A stretch of 64,000 nucleotides of DNA from Lachnospiraceae bacterium NK4A144 (GCA_000424365.1 AUJT01000001.1:62001-126000), one strand, 5' to 3'. Counted from the first letter of the stretch, positions 7,349-16,728 are shown. The notes: generated by a model from the letters alone, not told the origin. Numbers and translations: made by a program.

Positions 7349-8386
7349 ATGAAAACATTAGATAACGATGAACTGTCCTATTTTTGTGCACAGATGTCAA
7401 TGATACTCAAATCGGGAATCTCATCTATTGAAGGTCTGTATATGCTGCAGAGAGATGATGAAGCTTCCGAAAGAGAAAAAGAAATGTACACGGCAATCCT
7501 TGACGGACTCGAAAGCGGAGAGTATCTCGCGTCATCTATGGAGAGAACAGGCTTATTCCCTCCATATGTAGTAAAGATGGCGAAGATCGGAGAGGAAACC
7601 GGTACGCTTGATAATGTAATGGATTCTTTAAGTCGTCATTATACGAGAGAAGAAGAAATCCGACAGGCTGTGAGACAGGCAGTTACATATCCTTCGATCA
7701 TGGCGTGCATGATCCTTGCGGTCATATTGTTGTTATTGATCGAAGTCATGCCCGTATTTCGTCAGGTCTTCCGCCAGCTTGGAACTGAAATGACGGGAAT
7801 CGCGGGATTTCTTTACAATGTAGGCGCGCTGCTAAGGCAGTATGCGGTCGTGCTGGCAATACTTCTTGCCGTCGCAATGCTTATCCTTGTTTTGTGTATT
7901 CGTACAGAAAAGGGCAGAAATATTGGAAGAGCATTTCTAAATAAGTTCAAATTTTTCAGACAACTTCAGAATGATATATCAACCAGTCGTTTTGCAGGAG
8001 GCGTGGCGCTTGCGATCAGATCGGGCTTTTCTGCTGATTTTGGAATTGAAATGGTTGCCGGGATCATCGAAGATGAAGGATTCACGGCAAAGATAAATAA
8101 ATGTCGGGAAAGTCTGGCTGATGGAGACAGGTTTGACGAAGCGCTCAGGGAATCCGGGATACTTACGGGAGTAAATGCACGTATGATGGCCATCGGAGTG
8201 CGGACGGGTGAATCGGATGCAATTATGGAAAGGATTTCCGAGCTTTGCCAGAGACGAGCTGAGACAAGTATGAGTAATGCGCTTGCGACTATCGAACCGA
8301 CTCTGGTAGTCACACTTTCGATCGTTATCGGTGTTATTCTTCTGTCTGTTATGTTTCCGTTATTGGGGGTAGTTTCTTCGATATGA
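7349..8386 (+). CDS. Type IV pilus / type II secretion inner-membrane platform protein (GspF/PilC)
   Basis: This 345-residue protein has two T2SSF repeats, one near residues 10-135 and one near 205-335. Each is followed by membrane segments (ILAVILLLLIEVMPVF; VLAILLAVAMLILVL; C-terminal TLSIVIGVILLSVMFPL). GspF/PilC proteins form the membrane base on which pilins are assembled by the cytoplasmic ATPase. ATG 7349 is preferred over 7331 because GGAGGGGAAGG lies at 7334-7345. It is first in the locus, and its stop overlaps the next start (ATGA). Confidence 0.88.
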   Translation: MKTLDNDELSYFCAQMSMILKSGISSIEGLYMLQRDDEASEREKEMYTAILDGLESGEYLASSMERTGLFPPYVVKMAKIGEETGTLDNVMDSLSRHYTREEEIRQAVRQAVTYPSIMACMILAVILLLLIEVMPVFRQVFRQLGTEMTGIAGFLYNVGALLRQYAVVLAILLAVAMLILVLCIRTEKGRNIGRAFLNKFKFFRQLQNDISTSRFAGGVALAIRSGFSADFGIEMVAGIIEDEGFTAKINKCRESLADGDRFDEALRESGILTGVNARMMAIGVRTGESDAIMERISELCQRRAETSMSNALATIEPTLVVTLSIVIGVILLSVMFPLLGVVSSI

Positions 8387-8721
8387 GAAAGAACAGGAAA
8401 AAAGGAAAAGAATTGATCATCACGCTGATCGTCAGTGCAGGACTTTTGGTATTCCTGCTTATTAGCGTTGACTATACACGAAAGGGAAATGTATCCCGTC
8501 AGAAAGAAAGCCTCGAAAAAGCAATCCAGAGAGATATAACCTATAGTTATGCGACAACCGGAAGTTATCCTAAAACGCTTGATTATATCGAGAGAGTATA
8601 CGGGCTTTCATATGATACGGATCTGTTTTCCATAGAGTATGAGGTTCGTGGAAGTAAGATACCGCCGATCGTTACGGTCAATGTTATAGAGGAGAAAAAT
8701 GATAATGAAAAAACGAACTAG
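8383..8721 (+). CDS. Small single-pass membrane protein of the pilus-like locus
   Basis: This 112-residue protein has a basic start, one N-terminal transmembrane helix (LIITLIVSAGLLVFLLISV) and an extracytoplasmic domain of about 80 residues. Its layout resembles a pilin-like component, but there is no Gly-x4-Glu prepilin cleavage motif. It overlaps the platform gene by 4 nt and the next gene by 23 nt, so it is translationally coupled and probably part of the machine. I do not recognise a named family. Confidence 0.65.
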   Translation: MRKNRKKGKELIITLIVSAGLLVFLLISVDYTRKGNVSRQKESLEKAIQRDITYSYATTGSYPKTLDYIERVYGLSYDTDLFSIEYEVRGSKIPPIVTVNVIEEKNDNEKTN

Positions 8722-9190
8722 TATTTCTGACATTTTTCCCGTGGCGCTTTTTCTGATATTTACGTTTTCAGTTATGTTTTTCGTGATCATATCCGTACAG
8801 CTTTACAGAAGTATCGTTAAGCACTCGGGCAGTGCTGAGGATACGGATATCGCAGCGAGATACATGGTGGAAAAGATAAGGAGTCACGACGAACTCGGCA
8901 ACATCAGTGTTACGGATTATATGGGACATGAGGCAGTCCGACTGGATAAAATGGTGAAAGATCAGCCGTATGTGACATATATCTATGTATATAATGGAAC
9001 ACTTCGGGAACTGTATGTAGAGGAATCCGAATTGTCAAACTGCACGGAAGACAGCGGAACGGAAATCCTGGAGATAAACGATATGGATATAGAAAAAATA
9101 TCGGATGATCTCTTAAGATTCAATTTCTCAGGCAATGATAACAATAACTCGGAGGCGATAGTATCATTAAAGAGTTCACCGCGCGATTAA
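8699..9190 (+). CDS. DUF4860-like membrane-anchored protein
   Basis: This 163-residue protein has one N-terminal transmembrane helix (FPVALFLIFTFSVMFFVIISVQ). The TDIAARYMVEKIRSHDE segment and YIYVYNGTLREL strand recall DUF4860 proteins found next to GspF and PilT in Lachnospiraceae (from memory). ATG 8699 or ATG 8705 could be the start; GGAG at 8691-8694 serves either. It probably acts as a minor pseudopilin or assembly factor; this is inferred from position. Confidence 0.6.
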   Translation: MIMKKRTSISDIFPVALFLIFTFSVMFFVIISVQLYRSIVKHSGSAEDTDIAARYMVEKIRSHDELGNISVTDYMGHEAVRLDKMVKDQPYVTYIYVYNGTLRELYVEESELSNCTEDSGTEILEINDMDIEKISDDLLRFNFSGNDNNNSEAIVSLKSSPRD

Positions 9191-9198
9191 AGAGCCTG

Positions 9199-9273
9199 GT
9201 ACCGTCCAAGAATGCGATGCATGATTGGTAACGGTACTGGCAACAGACCGGTTTAAGACAGATATAAACCGGT
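9199..9273 (+). other. Two consecutive hairpins between pilin-like genes
   Basis: The first is a nested stem, GTACCGT(9199-9205)/ACGGTAC(9231-9237) with inner CCAA/TTGG and ATGC/GCAT. The second is a perfect 9-bp stem, ACCGGTTTA(9247-9255)/TAAACCGGT(9265-9273). No long T-run follows, so RNA processing or partial attenuation is more likely than full termination. Confidence 0.5.
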
Positions 9274-9295
9274 GTTTATAGATGAGGGATGAAGA

Positions 9296-9739
9296 ATGAG
9301 AGAAAAGCACAGACTTTCATCAGGACAGCTTTTATTGCTGGAGCTTGTGATCGCAGTTGGCTTTTTCAGTATGTCCGTAGCTGTGACGATGTCTATATTT
9401 GGTAATGCTTATGCAATGTCGTCGGAGGCGGAAGCAAAGAAACATGCAGTATATAAAGCTGATGATATATCTGAGATCATTCGCTCTGAGTCAGAGGAAA
9501 CTGAGATAGACAGATCTTTAAAGGACTATGGTTTCGTAAATAATAACGGGATCTATGAAATGAGATATAGTGAAGACAAGTATAGAGTGACAGTCAGTCC
9601 GTTCGTAGCAGGAAGGCTCTATGAAGCAGAAGTGGATTTTTATGATGAATCCGATGAGGCAGAAAACGCTGATACTGAACCTTTTTATACAGTCACTATT
9701 GACCATGCCTTAAAGAAAGGGGGAGAAAGCGATGGATAA
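9296..9739 (+). CDS. Prepilin-like protein with a shifted cleavage motif
   Basis: The 147-residue protein has a short basic leader and a hydrophobic helix beginning SSGQLLLLELVIAVGFF. Canonical prepilins have glutamate at +5 after the cleaved glycine; here, counting from Gly10, it is at +6. Processing by a prepilin peptidase is therefore uncertain. The rest (about residues 35-147) is a soluble extracytoplasmic domain rich in acidic residues. It overlaps the next gene by 8 nt. Confidence 0.65.
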   Translation: MREKHRLSSGQLLLLELVIAVGFFSMSVAVTMSIFGNAYAMSSEAEAKKHAVYKADDISEIIRSESEETEIDRSLKDYGFVNNNGIYEMRYSEDKYRVTVSPFVAGRLYEAEVDFYDESDEAENADTEPFYTVTIDHALKKGGESDG

Positions 9740-10127
9740 AACACCGGCTTCTATCGGTCTCCCTATGCTGGTAGTCGTTTTTATGAGCATATGCCTCTTT
9801 TCCTTTAGCGGGATCGCGTATTCCATAGCGCGGAGCAGCCTGAAAATGAGTGATGAAATAGAGAAAAGGGCGGAAAGCTATCAGGAAGCGTGCAACGAGG
9901 CAGAAAAATATCTGGCGGAACTTGAAGAGATCCCACCGGAAGAAACAACATACTATGTACCTTTCGGGGTTGGCATGGAAAATCTGGAAGTGACGATCCT
10001 TCCAATAAATAACGGGACCGATTATAAGATAATAAGATGGCAGGTTACTGAAACTTCCAGTTGGGAAGCTCCTATAACTGAAACAGATAATGGGGGCGGC
10101 GGAGGACCACAGGGACCATCCGAATGA
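9732..10127 (+). CDS. Small membrane-anchored protein of the pilus-like locus
   Basis: This 131-residue protein has one N-terminal hydrophobic helix (IGLPMLVVVFMSICLFSFSG), then an acidic coiled segment (about residues 38-62) and a short beta-rich region. The tail is Gly/Pro-rich and low-complexity. There is no recognisable prepilin motif. It overlaps the preceding prepilin-like gene by 8 nt, and the 147-bp repeat begins 4 nt after its stop. The function is not recognised beyond probable membership of the pilus-like assembly. Confidence 0.6.
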   Translation: MDKTPASIGLPMLVVVFMSICLFSFSGIAYSIARSSLKMSDEIEKRAESYQEACNEAEKYLAELEEIPPEETTYYVPFGVGMENLEVTILPINNGTDYKIIRWQVTETSSWEAPITETDNGGGGGPQGPSE

Positions 10128-10131
10128 CAGG

Positions 10132-10278
10132 AGTAACAGTTCACACGTAAACGGAGCACTACGCTGCGGAGTTTACGACCAAGAAAGATGAAAAGCCATT
10201 GGATTTTGCCCATCGCCGGAGGCGATTTAATTGGCAAAATCCGTTACGTGAGCGAGCTGGAAGCGAGTGAACAGTAAC
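10132..10278. repeat. 147-bp dispersed structured repeat, copy 1
   Basis: It is identical base for base to 45977-46123. Imperfect terminal inverted repeats are visible (GTAACAGTTCAC and GTGAACAGTAAC). There are also internal palindromes: GTAAAC/GTTTAC (10146-10176 area), GGATTTTGCC/GGCAAAATCC enclosing ATCGCC/GGCGAT, and a final 36-nt unit (10243-10278). It contains no coding potential and separates the last small membrane gene from the PilT-like gene. It fits a non-autonomous MITE/REP-like element. Confidence 0.85.
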
Positions 10279-10331
10279 TGACAGGAAGCAGAAGACAATT
10301 AAAAAATCGTGTATTATAAAGGGGAGAAAAC

Positions 10332-11384
10332 ATGTTAACAGACATCTTAAAAATAGCAGTTGATCAAAATGTGTCGGATATATTTATCGTGACAGGTCGC
10401 CCGGTGTCATTTTATAAAAATGGCGTGATCATAAAAGAGGGAGAAAAAGGTCTGACACCTGCAGAAGCAGAGGCATTTGTAAAGGAAATCTATGACCTTG
10501 CAAATAGAGACATAGAAATTCTTGGAAAAAGGGGAGATGATGATTTCTCACTGTCTGTCAGGGGTCTGTCGAGATTCAGAGTGAGCGGTTACAAACAGAG
10601 AGGTACATTTTCAGCAGTACTCCGCGTTATCTCATTTGAACTTCCTGAACCGGAGAAATATCACATTCCGGAAAACATTGTTAAACTCTGTGAACAGCCA
10701 AACGGAATGGTTCTCGTAACCGGACCGGCAGGATCAGGTAAATCATCAACACTTGCCTGCATGATAGATCACATAAATAAAACAAAAGAATCGCATGTTA
10801 TCACTTTGGAAGATCCTATCGAGTACCTGCACAGGCATAATAAGAGTATCGTGAGCCAGAGAGAAGTAAGAGTTGATACGGACAGTTATGTAACGGGACT
10901 CCGGGCTGCGCTCCGTCAGTGTCCGCAGGTAATTCTTCTCGGAGAAATGCGTGATTTTGAGACAATTTCAGTTGCAATGACAGCAGCAGAAACAGGACAT
11001 CTGTTATTGTCTACCCTTCATACAATGGGCGCGGCAAATACGATAAACCGTATTATCGACGTTTATCCTGCTAATCAGCAGAGGCAGATAACAGTCCAGC
11101 TTTCTTCCGTACTTAATGCGGTTGTATCTCAGCAGTTGCTTCCGTCCACAGAGGGTGGTGTTGTCCCTGCGTTTGAGATCATGACTATGAATCCTGCAGT
11201 TAGAAATATGATCCGTGATGGTAAGGTGCATCAGCTCGATGGTGTGATATACTCTAGTCCGGATGAAAATATGGTTTCTATGGACGAAAGCATTCTTGCG
11301 CTTCTGGAATCAGGAAAGATCACTGAGGAAACGGCGCAGAGATATGCTGTTCATCCGGAGAGACTGAGACTCAGGAGAAAGTAA
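10332..11384 (+). CDS. pilT: PilT-family pilus retraction/secretion ATPase
   Basis: This 350-residue hexameric ATPase is close to the usual PilT length. Walker A is GPAGSGKSST at 131-140; the Asp box, TLEDPIEYLH, Walker B-like LLGEMRD and His box TGHLLLSTLHT follow. An AVRNMIRDGKVHQL segment corresponds to the AIRNLIRE-type element of PilT. It probably powers retraction or remodelling of the filament made by the upstream genes. No PilB/GspE or prepilin peptidase is in the window, so those must be encoded elsewhere. RBS: GGGGAG just upstream. Confidence 0.88.
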   Translation: MLTDILKIAVDQNVSDIFIVTGRPVSFYKNGVIIKEGEKGLTPAEAEAFVKEIYDLANRDIEILGKRGDDDFSLSVRGLSRFRVSGYKQRGTFSAVLRVISFELPEPEKYHIPENIVKLCEQPNGMVLVTGPAGSGKSSTLACMIDHINKTKESHVITLEDPIEYLHRHNKSIVSQREVRVDTDSYVTGLRAALRQCPQVILLGEMRDFETISVAMTAAETGHLLLSTLHTMGAANTINRIIDVYPANQQRQITVQLSSVLNAVVSQQLLPSTEGGVVPAFEIMTMNPAVRNMIRDGKVHQLDGVIYSSPDENMVSMDESILALLESGKITEETAQRYAVHPERLRLRRK

Positions 11385-11388
11385 TTAA

Positions 11389-12339
11389 ATGAAAAAAGCA
11401 TATGTTGTTTTTAAGGGCAGAAAACCCGGGATTTATATGACCTGGGCTGAGTGTAAAGCACAGGTTGACGGGTTTTCCGGTCCTGTTTTCCGTGGATATG
11501 GTTCTATGGAGGAAGCAAAAGAGGCATTTGAGAAACAGGATTCCGGTTATGCTTCGAGATATAAGTCATCAAGTGAAGTTTATGATGCGAAGACATCTGT
11601 TGCTGCAGCGGCAGCAAAGAAAGCTGCTTCCGTGGTTCATAAGGACTTTAAGCCGGAATACGACGGTGAGTATTATGAAGTCCACTCGGATGGCGGCGCA
11701 CGCGGAAATCAGAATAAAAAGGGAAAAACCAGCGGATACGGTTATGTGGTAGTCAATAAAGATCACAAGATCGTTGCTGAAGGTTATGGCTCGGCAATAG
11801 GCGCTACAAATAACCAGATGGAACTTCAGGGGGCAATAGAAGGGTTAAAAAAAGTACCTGATGGCGCAAAAGTTTACTTTATGACAGACAGTGTCTATGT
11901 TTACAGCGGTTTTGCCCATAACTTCCCTGATGAGCCAAGATATCAAAAGTGGGAAGCAAGGGGGTGGAAGAATTCCACAGGGAAAACGCCGGAAAACATA
12001 GAGCAGGTAAAGGAAATCTACGAACTCGGAAAATCTCATGCATTGGAATGTATCCCGCGGGATTATGAAATGCATGCGAACGGCAGGGGAAAATATGTTT
12101 CCATTGCCCACGGAGACGTGCCGGACGAACAGGGAAAATGGAAAAATCCCTATAATAAGATATGCGACGCGTTGGCAAATTTCGGTGAAGATGATGCGGA
12201 AAGAGGGAAAGAGGGAAAGGTTTCTCTTATCGAAAACGGAGAACAGGTGCATGAGGCAGCTCTCTTTGTAAAAGATCTTGACGGATCCGGCCACGGATAT
12301 GTGGTGGATCAGGATGGAAACAATGTCGAGGTTAACTAG
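11389..12339 (+). CDS. rnhA: Ribonuclease H1 with N-terminal viroplasmin domain
   Basis: The 316-residue protein begins with a caulimovirus viroplasmin / hybrid-binding domain (residues 1-50, KAYVVFKGRKPGIYMTW). An Ala-rich linker and the RNase H fold (about 93-250) follow. All four carboxylates are visible: Asp101 (HSDGGARG), Glu145 (NQMELQGA), Asp167 (FMTDSVYV) and the late Asp in NKICDALAN. It cleaves RNA in RNA-DNA hybrids. A C-terminal extension of about 60 residues is not recognised. The gene starts 4 nt after pilT but is probably functionally unrelated to it. Confidence 0.88.
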   Translation: MKKAYVVFKGRKPGIYMTWAECKAQVDGFSGPVFRGYGSMEEAKEAFEKQDSGYASRYKSSSEVYDAKTSVAAAAAKKAASVVHKDFKPEYDGEYYEVHSDGGARGNQNKKGKTSGYGYVVVNKDHKIVAEGYGSAIGATNNQMELQGAIEGLKKVPDGAKVYFMTDSVYVYSGFAHNFPDEPRYQKWEARGWKNSTGKTPENIEQVKEIYELGKSHALECIPRDYEMHANGRGKYVSIAHGDVPDEQGKWKNPYNKICDALANFGEDDAERGKEGKVSLIENGEQVHEAALFVKDLDGSGHGYVVDQDGNNVEVN

Positions 12340-12366
12340 GTTTAATTAATAAATGCTGAATTTATG

Positions 12367-12399
12367 CGGTTTTCACGTATGTGAAAACCGTCTTTTTTT
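12367..12399 (+). terminator. Rho-independent terminator after rnhA
   Basis: Perfect 10-bp stem CGGTTTTCAC/GTGAAAACCG with a 4-nt loop, followed by TCTTTTTTT. Confidence 0.9.
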
Positions 12400-12498
12400 G
12401 TGTGTGTAAACGTTACGGAGATTCAAAAAAATGCCGATAAATAATTGTAGAAATGGATTTCCATATATACTCATATTTGATCGATGAGGGGTTATCAA

Positions 12499-15400
12499 AT
12501 GAGTGAAGCAGACACCACAAACACTGAATTTAACCGGTCATATATCATGAACGGATTCGCTGCTATGCCTGGTGGGTTCATTATATACAGGGCAGATGAC
12601 AGTGAAGAGATCCTCTATGCAAATAAAGCCATGCTGGAGATATTTGAGTGCGGATCATTTTCGGAATTCATTGAGTTTACCGGCGGCAGATTCAGTGGGA
12701 TCATTTATCCTGATGATAAGGCAGCTGTGAAAAACAGTATTGTCCGGCAGAATCATCTAGAACAGGAAACGAGCGAAAAAATTTATTACAGGGTCATTAC
12801 TCGTACGGGTTACAGCCGTTATGTTGAGGATTTCGGAAGATTCTATGTGGATCCGGAAGAAGGTCCTCTATTTTGTGTGTTCATTTCTATAGCTCAGGTC
12901 AAGTATGATACATTGACCACACTTCCTAATATGTGGTATTTCCTGGAGCTCGCCGGAATTGGTGAGAAGAAGATGTATCAAGAAGGCAAACAGCCGGTGA
13001 CTTTATCTATGAATCTCATCGGTATGAAAGGCTTTAACAGTAAGTACGGTCATGAGGAGGGAGACCGCCTGCTTATAGCTGTGGCAGATCTGTTAAAGAA
13101 ATGGTTTGGACTGGAGTGCTGCGCGCGCTTTGGAGAAGATCATTACTGTGCCTATGCGGATGCTGAAAACATAGAGGAAGTATTAAAGGGATTTATAGTT
13201 GATCTGCGTGGTGCCAATGGAGGAAAAACGCTCCAGATAAGGATAGGAATATATCCGTATGACCCGGATGTTTCTATAGATCTGCAGTGCAACAGAGCAG
13301 GTATCGCCTGTGATTCCAGACGTGGAGTATATGAATCCGGATATGCCTGGTACAACAACAAAATGTCCTCTGATTACATCATGCAAGAGCATATCCTGAG
13401 TCACCTGGATCAAGCGATCGCAGAAAAATGGATTAGAGTATACTTACAGCCGGTTGTCCGTTCCATGTCAGGAAAACTGTGTTCGCTGGAAGCTCTTGTA
13501 CGCTGGATAGATCCGAAATACGGAATGATCTCACCGGGACTCTTTATTCCTTTATTAGAGGATAAGGGACTGTCCTATAAGGTTGATATATACGTTATAA
13601 ATCGTGTTGCTGAAATACAAAAGAAACGTTTGATGGCAGGGGAAAGAATAGTCCCGGTGTCAGTGAATATTTCAAGGTCTGATTTTGATTATTGCGATCC
13701 GGTTGTTGTCGTGTCATCTGCGGCTGACAGCAATGGCCTGAGGCGCAGTCTTTTCTGCGTGGAAATAACAGAATCATCTGTTGTCTTAAATTCGGATATC
13801 ATGAAAAAAGCTATAGACAGATTTCATGATGCGGGAATCGAAGTCTGGATGGATGATTTCGGAAGCGGATATTCTTCACTTAACTCATTAAAGGAGTTTA
13901 CTTTTGATGAGTTGAAGATAGACATGATATTTTTGCGTAATTTTAATGAAAGCGCACGTAAGATCCTCACGTCCATAGTTAAGATGGCAAAGAGCCTTGG
14001 TATCCATACTCTTGCAGAAGGTGTGGAAACGGAGGAACAGCTTGATTTTTTGCGGGAAATAGGGTGTGAACGCATACAGGGCTACTACTATGGAAAGCCC
14101 ATGCTTCCGTTGGATCAGGAAAAGAATTTACGAGAAAAGAATATAGAGCTGGAAAGCCGTGAGGAGGCAGCTTTTTATCAAAAGATCGGAGAGATAGATG
14201 TTGTAACAGGCTGGCCTCTTGCGCTTGTTTCTTTTAGTGACAGGCGATTTAATATTGTCTTCACTAATAATGAATTTAGGCAAATATTTAAGCAAATGGG
14301 TCTTTTGGAACAGGATAGTATTGAAGATATCTTTAATTCGTCTGTTCATATTCTCGGAGAAAAATTCCGGAGACTTGCTGAAAGAGCCATTTCCACGAAT
14401 GAATTGACTTATATGTCTCTGAAGAGGAGAGAGCATTACTATAATTTCTCGTTTAAGGTGGTCTCTGTTTCCAGAGACATGCACATGCTGATCTGTGAGA
14501 TAGATAAGACTTTCTACGATGAACAAAAGAAAAAGGCGGAATTGATCGACTCTGTACGAAAAAATGTTGCGGATATTTATGGAAGTATTTATGTGCTGAA
14601 CATTGATAAAAATAGCTGCAAAGTTATATCCAGTAATGTTTTTTCAAAGAAGATCGGTGAGGAAATCCTTAATTTCAAAGAATTTATTTCGGGGTTCGAT
14701 AGACGGATACATAAAGAAGACCTTGTTCGTTGGAATGAATTTACGACGAAAGAGCATATCCTTGAAAGACTGCAGTTCACGGAACGAGGCTCATTCTCTG
14801 ATATGTTCAGGATCAGACAGGACGATGGCAGTTATTGTTGGCTGGAATTTACAGTGCTGGCACCTTATGGCTTTGACAGTAAAGAGTATATTCTGTGTGT
14901 TAAGCCCTCAGGAATCGAGGATTATGAAGATAAGAAGGAAATGGTCGGTTTTCTGCAGGACTATTACGGTATCAGCTCTAACGGCGGCACTGTGGATGAA
15001 TTATGGGGGAATTTTGTCAAAAATTCCGGTATGAAGGTCTTTTGGAAGGATAAAGACAGGAGATTTAAGGGAGTCAGCAAGGCGTTTCTTGATTATTATG
15101 ATTTTCCTTCGGCAGATGTTGTGCTTGGGAAAACAGATGAAGAGGTTGGCTGGCATGTTGATGATAATCCTTATATGAATGATGAATACAGGGTTCTTCA
15201 TAAGGGTGAGATCATCCTAAATTCACCGGGACAAAATGTAGTCGATGGGATCATACATGATATAGCTGCGACAAAGTTCCCTATTTATGATGGTGGAGAG
15301 ATCGTGGGCCTCATGGGATATTTCTTTGATATAGATATTGATTTCCCTAAGGCTGAAAATATAGATAAAGAGCGTGTCATTGATACGATGTCCGGTCTTA

Positions 15401-16728
15401 TGAATCCGCGCGGACTTCAGGAAGCTGCGGTATATCTTGATGATAATTACAGGACAAACGGTGAAGACTATTTCTATGTGATCATCACAATAGATAATTA
15501 TGAAGAAATACGTGAGGACTTTGGCATCGAAATAGGACGCGAACTCATAAAGAGAGCAGCGGAAGTATTAAGATGCTCATTTGCATCGACTGCAAACATG
15601 GCTAGATCAAACGGCGGTGAATTTACTGTTATGCGCCGGAATATCAGTGAGGAAGAGATATACGGAAAAGTAAAAAAATGTGTAGAAAAACTTAAAAAAA
15701 TACGAGATGTCGATGGGCGTGACTGCAGATTAAGAGTTAAAGCCGGCTTGGCACGAGGATCTGAAGGACAGGATATCTTTGCAGTTGCTGCGTTAGCACG
15801 GACCAGACTTGATACAGACGTGAGAGGCGCTTTTTCAGATATAGCAATGTCTGGTATGGATGTTGTTCCTGATCCTTATAAGGACATGCCTCTGCCATAC
15901 ATCATTACCCGTCCGATAATGGATGAAAAGAATGAAAAAGTTATTGATATCATGTATGTCTATGTGAATGACAAGTTCTGTGAGCTTGTAAATGGACGTC
16001 GTGAAGATCTGTTAGGAAGAGGAAATAACGAGAATTATCCTAATACAAACTACGGATGGCTGGATACCTGTTACAGAGTATCGAGAGGTGAGTACATAAG
16101 CGGACATGCTTATTCAGGAGTAGTAAAAAACTGGGTTGATTTCTACTGTGCTCCTCTATCGGAAAGCGGATGCTGTGTAACTGTATTTGTCATTAGGGAC
16201 AATAATGATAATGTGCAGGAAAATATGCATAATATGATGTTCTCCAAGGTAAAAGAGATCGCGGAGTTAATGAACATCGAGCCTGATTTCCGTAGTGCGA
16301 TGGATAAGATGCTGAGAAAAGTGTCGGAAGTGGTGTCTGCAACGCGGTTCTATGTTATCGAGACAGACAGAGTCACTTACTCGGAAACTTATGAATACTG
16401 TGTAGGAGAAAGTAAGTCCAGAAAAGATGAAATTGTAGACAGAACCTATGAGGATATAAAAAACTGGGTAGAAGAATTGGAAAAAGTACCCAGTATTCGT
16501 GTTGATTCCATAAGTACTATGGGAAAGGTTCATTCTGTTTTTTACGATGATCTTCATAGGAACGGAGTAGAGAGACTCATTGCAGCACCGATGTACGATC
16601 GGGAAGGTATCATTGGATATATATGTGTAGAAAATCATGAACTTGGAGATGCGGCGCATGTTCAGCAGTTTTTGGAAATAGTGGCATATATTTGTACACA
16701 AAGGTTTATATCCGAGAGAAAAAAATAA
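12499..16728 (+). CDS. Large PAS/GGDEF/EAL/GAF sensor, predicted c-di-GMP phosphodiesterase
   Basis: The protein is 1409 residues with no transmembrane segment. In order: PAS (about 10-140), a GGDEF fold with degenerate active site (RFGEDHY in place of GGDEF, about 140-290), EAL (about 300-545), three PAS-like regions (about 560-950), a second degenerate GGDEF fold (SNGGEF, about 955-1110), another PAS (about 1125-1230) and GAF (about 1250-1400). The EAL domain keeps SLEALVRW, SVNISR, EITES, DDFGSGYS, DELKID, AEGVET and IQGYYYGKP, so c-di-GMP hydrolysis is likely. Both cyclase-like domains look inactive. The start at 12499 is chosen for GAGGGG at 12485-12490. Confidence 0.85.
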   Translation: MSEADTTNTEFNRSYIMNGFAAMPGGFIIYRADDSEEILYANKAMLEIFECGSFSEFIEFTGGRFSGIIYPDDKAAVKNSIVRQNHLEQETSEKIYYRVITRTGYSRYVEDFGRFYVDPEEGPLFCVFISIAQVKYDTLTTLPNMWYFLELAGIGEKKMYQEGKQPVTLSMNLIGMKGFNSKYGHEEGDRLLIAVADLLKKWFGLECCARFGEDHYCAYADAENIEEVLKGFIVDLRGANGGKTLQIRIGIYPYDPDVSIDLQCNRAGIACDSRRGVYESGYAWYNNKMSSDYIMQEHILSHLDQAIAEKWIRVYLQPVVRSMSGKLCSLEALVRWIDPKYGMISPGLFIPLLEDKGLSYKVDIYVINRVAEIQKKRLMAGERIVPVSVNISRSDFDYCDPVVVVSSAADSNGLRRSLFCVEITESSVVLNSDIMKKAIDRFHDAGIEVWMDDFGSGYSSLNSLKEFTFDELKIDMIFLRNFNESARKILTSIVKMAKSLGIHTLAEGVETEEQLDFLREIGCERIQGYYYGKPMLPLDQEKNLREKNIELESREEAAFYQKIGEIDVVTGWPLALVSFSDRRFNIVFTNNEFRQIFKQMGLLEQDSIEDIFNSSVHILGEKFRRLAERAISTNELTYMSLKRREHYYNFSFKVVSVSRDMHMLICEIDKTFYDEQKKKAELIDSVRKNVADIYGSIYVLNIDKNSCKVISSNVFSKKIGEEILNFKEFISGFDRRIHKEDLVRWNEFTTKEHILERLQFTERGSFSDMFRIRQDDGSYCWLEFTVLAPYGFDSKEYILCVKPSGIEDYEDKKEMVGFLQDYYGISSNGGTVDELWGNFVKNSGMKVFWKDKDRRFKGVSKAFLDYYDFPSADVVLGKTDEEVGWHVDDNPYMNDEYRVLHKGEIILNSPGQNVVDGIIHDIAATKFPIYDGGEIVGLMGYFFDIDIDFPKAENIDKERVIDTMSGLMNPRGLQEAAVYLDDNYRTNGEDYFYVIITIDNYEEIREDFGIEIGRELIKRAAEVLRCSFASTANMARSNGGEFTVMRRNISEEEIYGKVKKCVEKLKKIRDVDGRDCRLRVKAGLARGSEGQDIFAVAALARTRLDTDVRGAFSDIAMSGMDVVPDPYKDMPLPYIITRPIMDEKNEKVIDIMYVYVNDKFCELVNGRREDLLGRGNNENYPNTNYGWLDTCYRVSRGEYISGHAYSGVVKNWVDFYCAPLSESGCCVTVFVIRDNNDNVQENMHNMMFSKVKEIAELMNIEPDFRSAMDKMLRKVSEVVSATRFYVIETDRVTYSETYEYCVGESKSRKDEIVDRTYEDIKNWVEELEKVPSIRVDSISTMGKVHSVFYDDLHRNGVERLIAAPMYDREGIIGYICVENHELGDAAHVQQFLEIVAYICTQRFISERKK

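Noticed and set aside
10132-10278. CRISPR repeat or integron attachment site
   Set aside because: There are no regularly spaced copies, spacers, cas or integrase genes; copies are single and dispersed.
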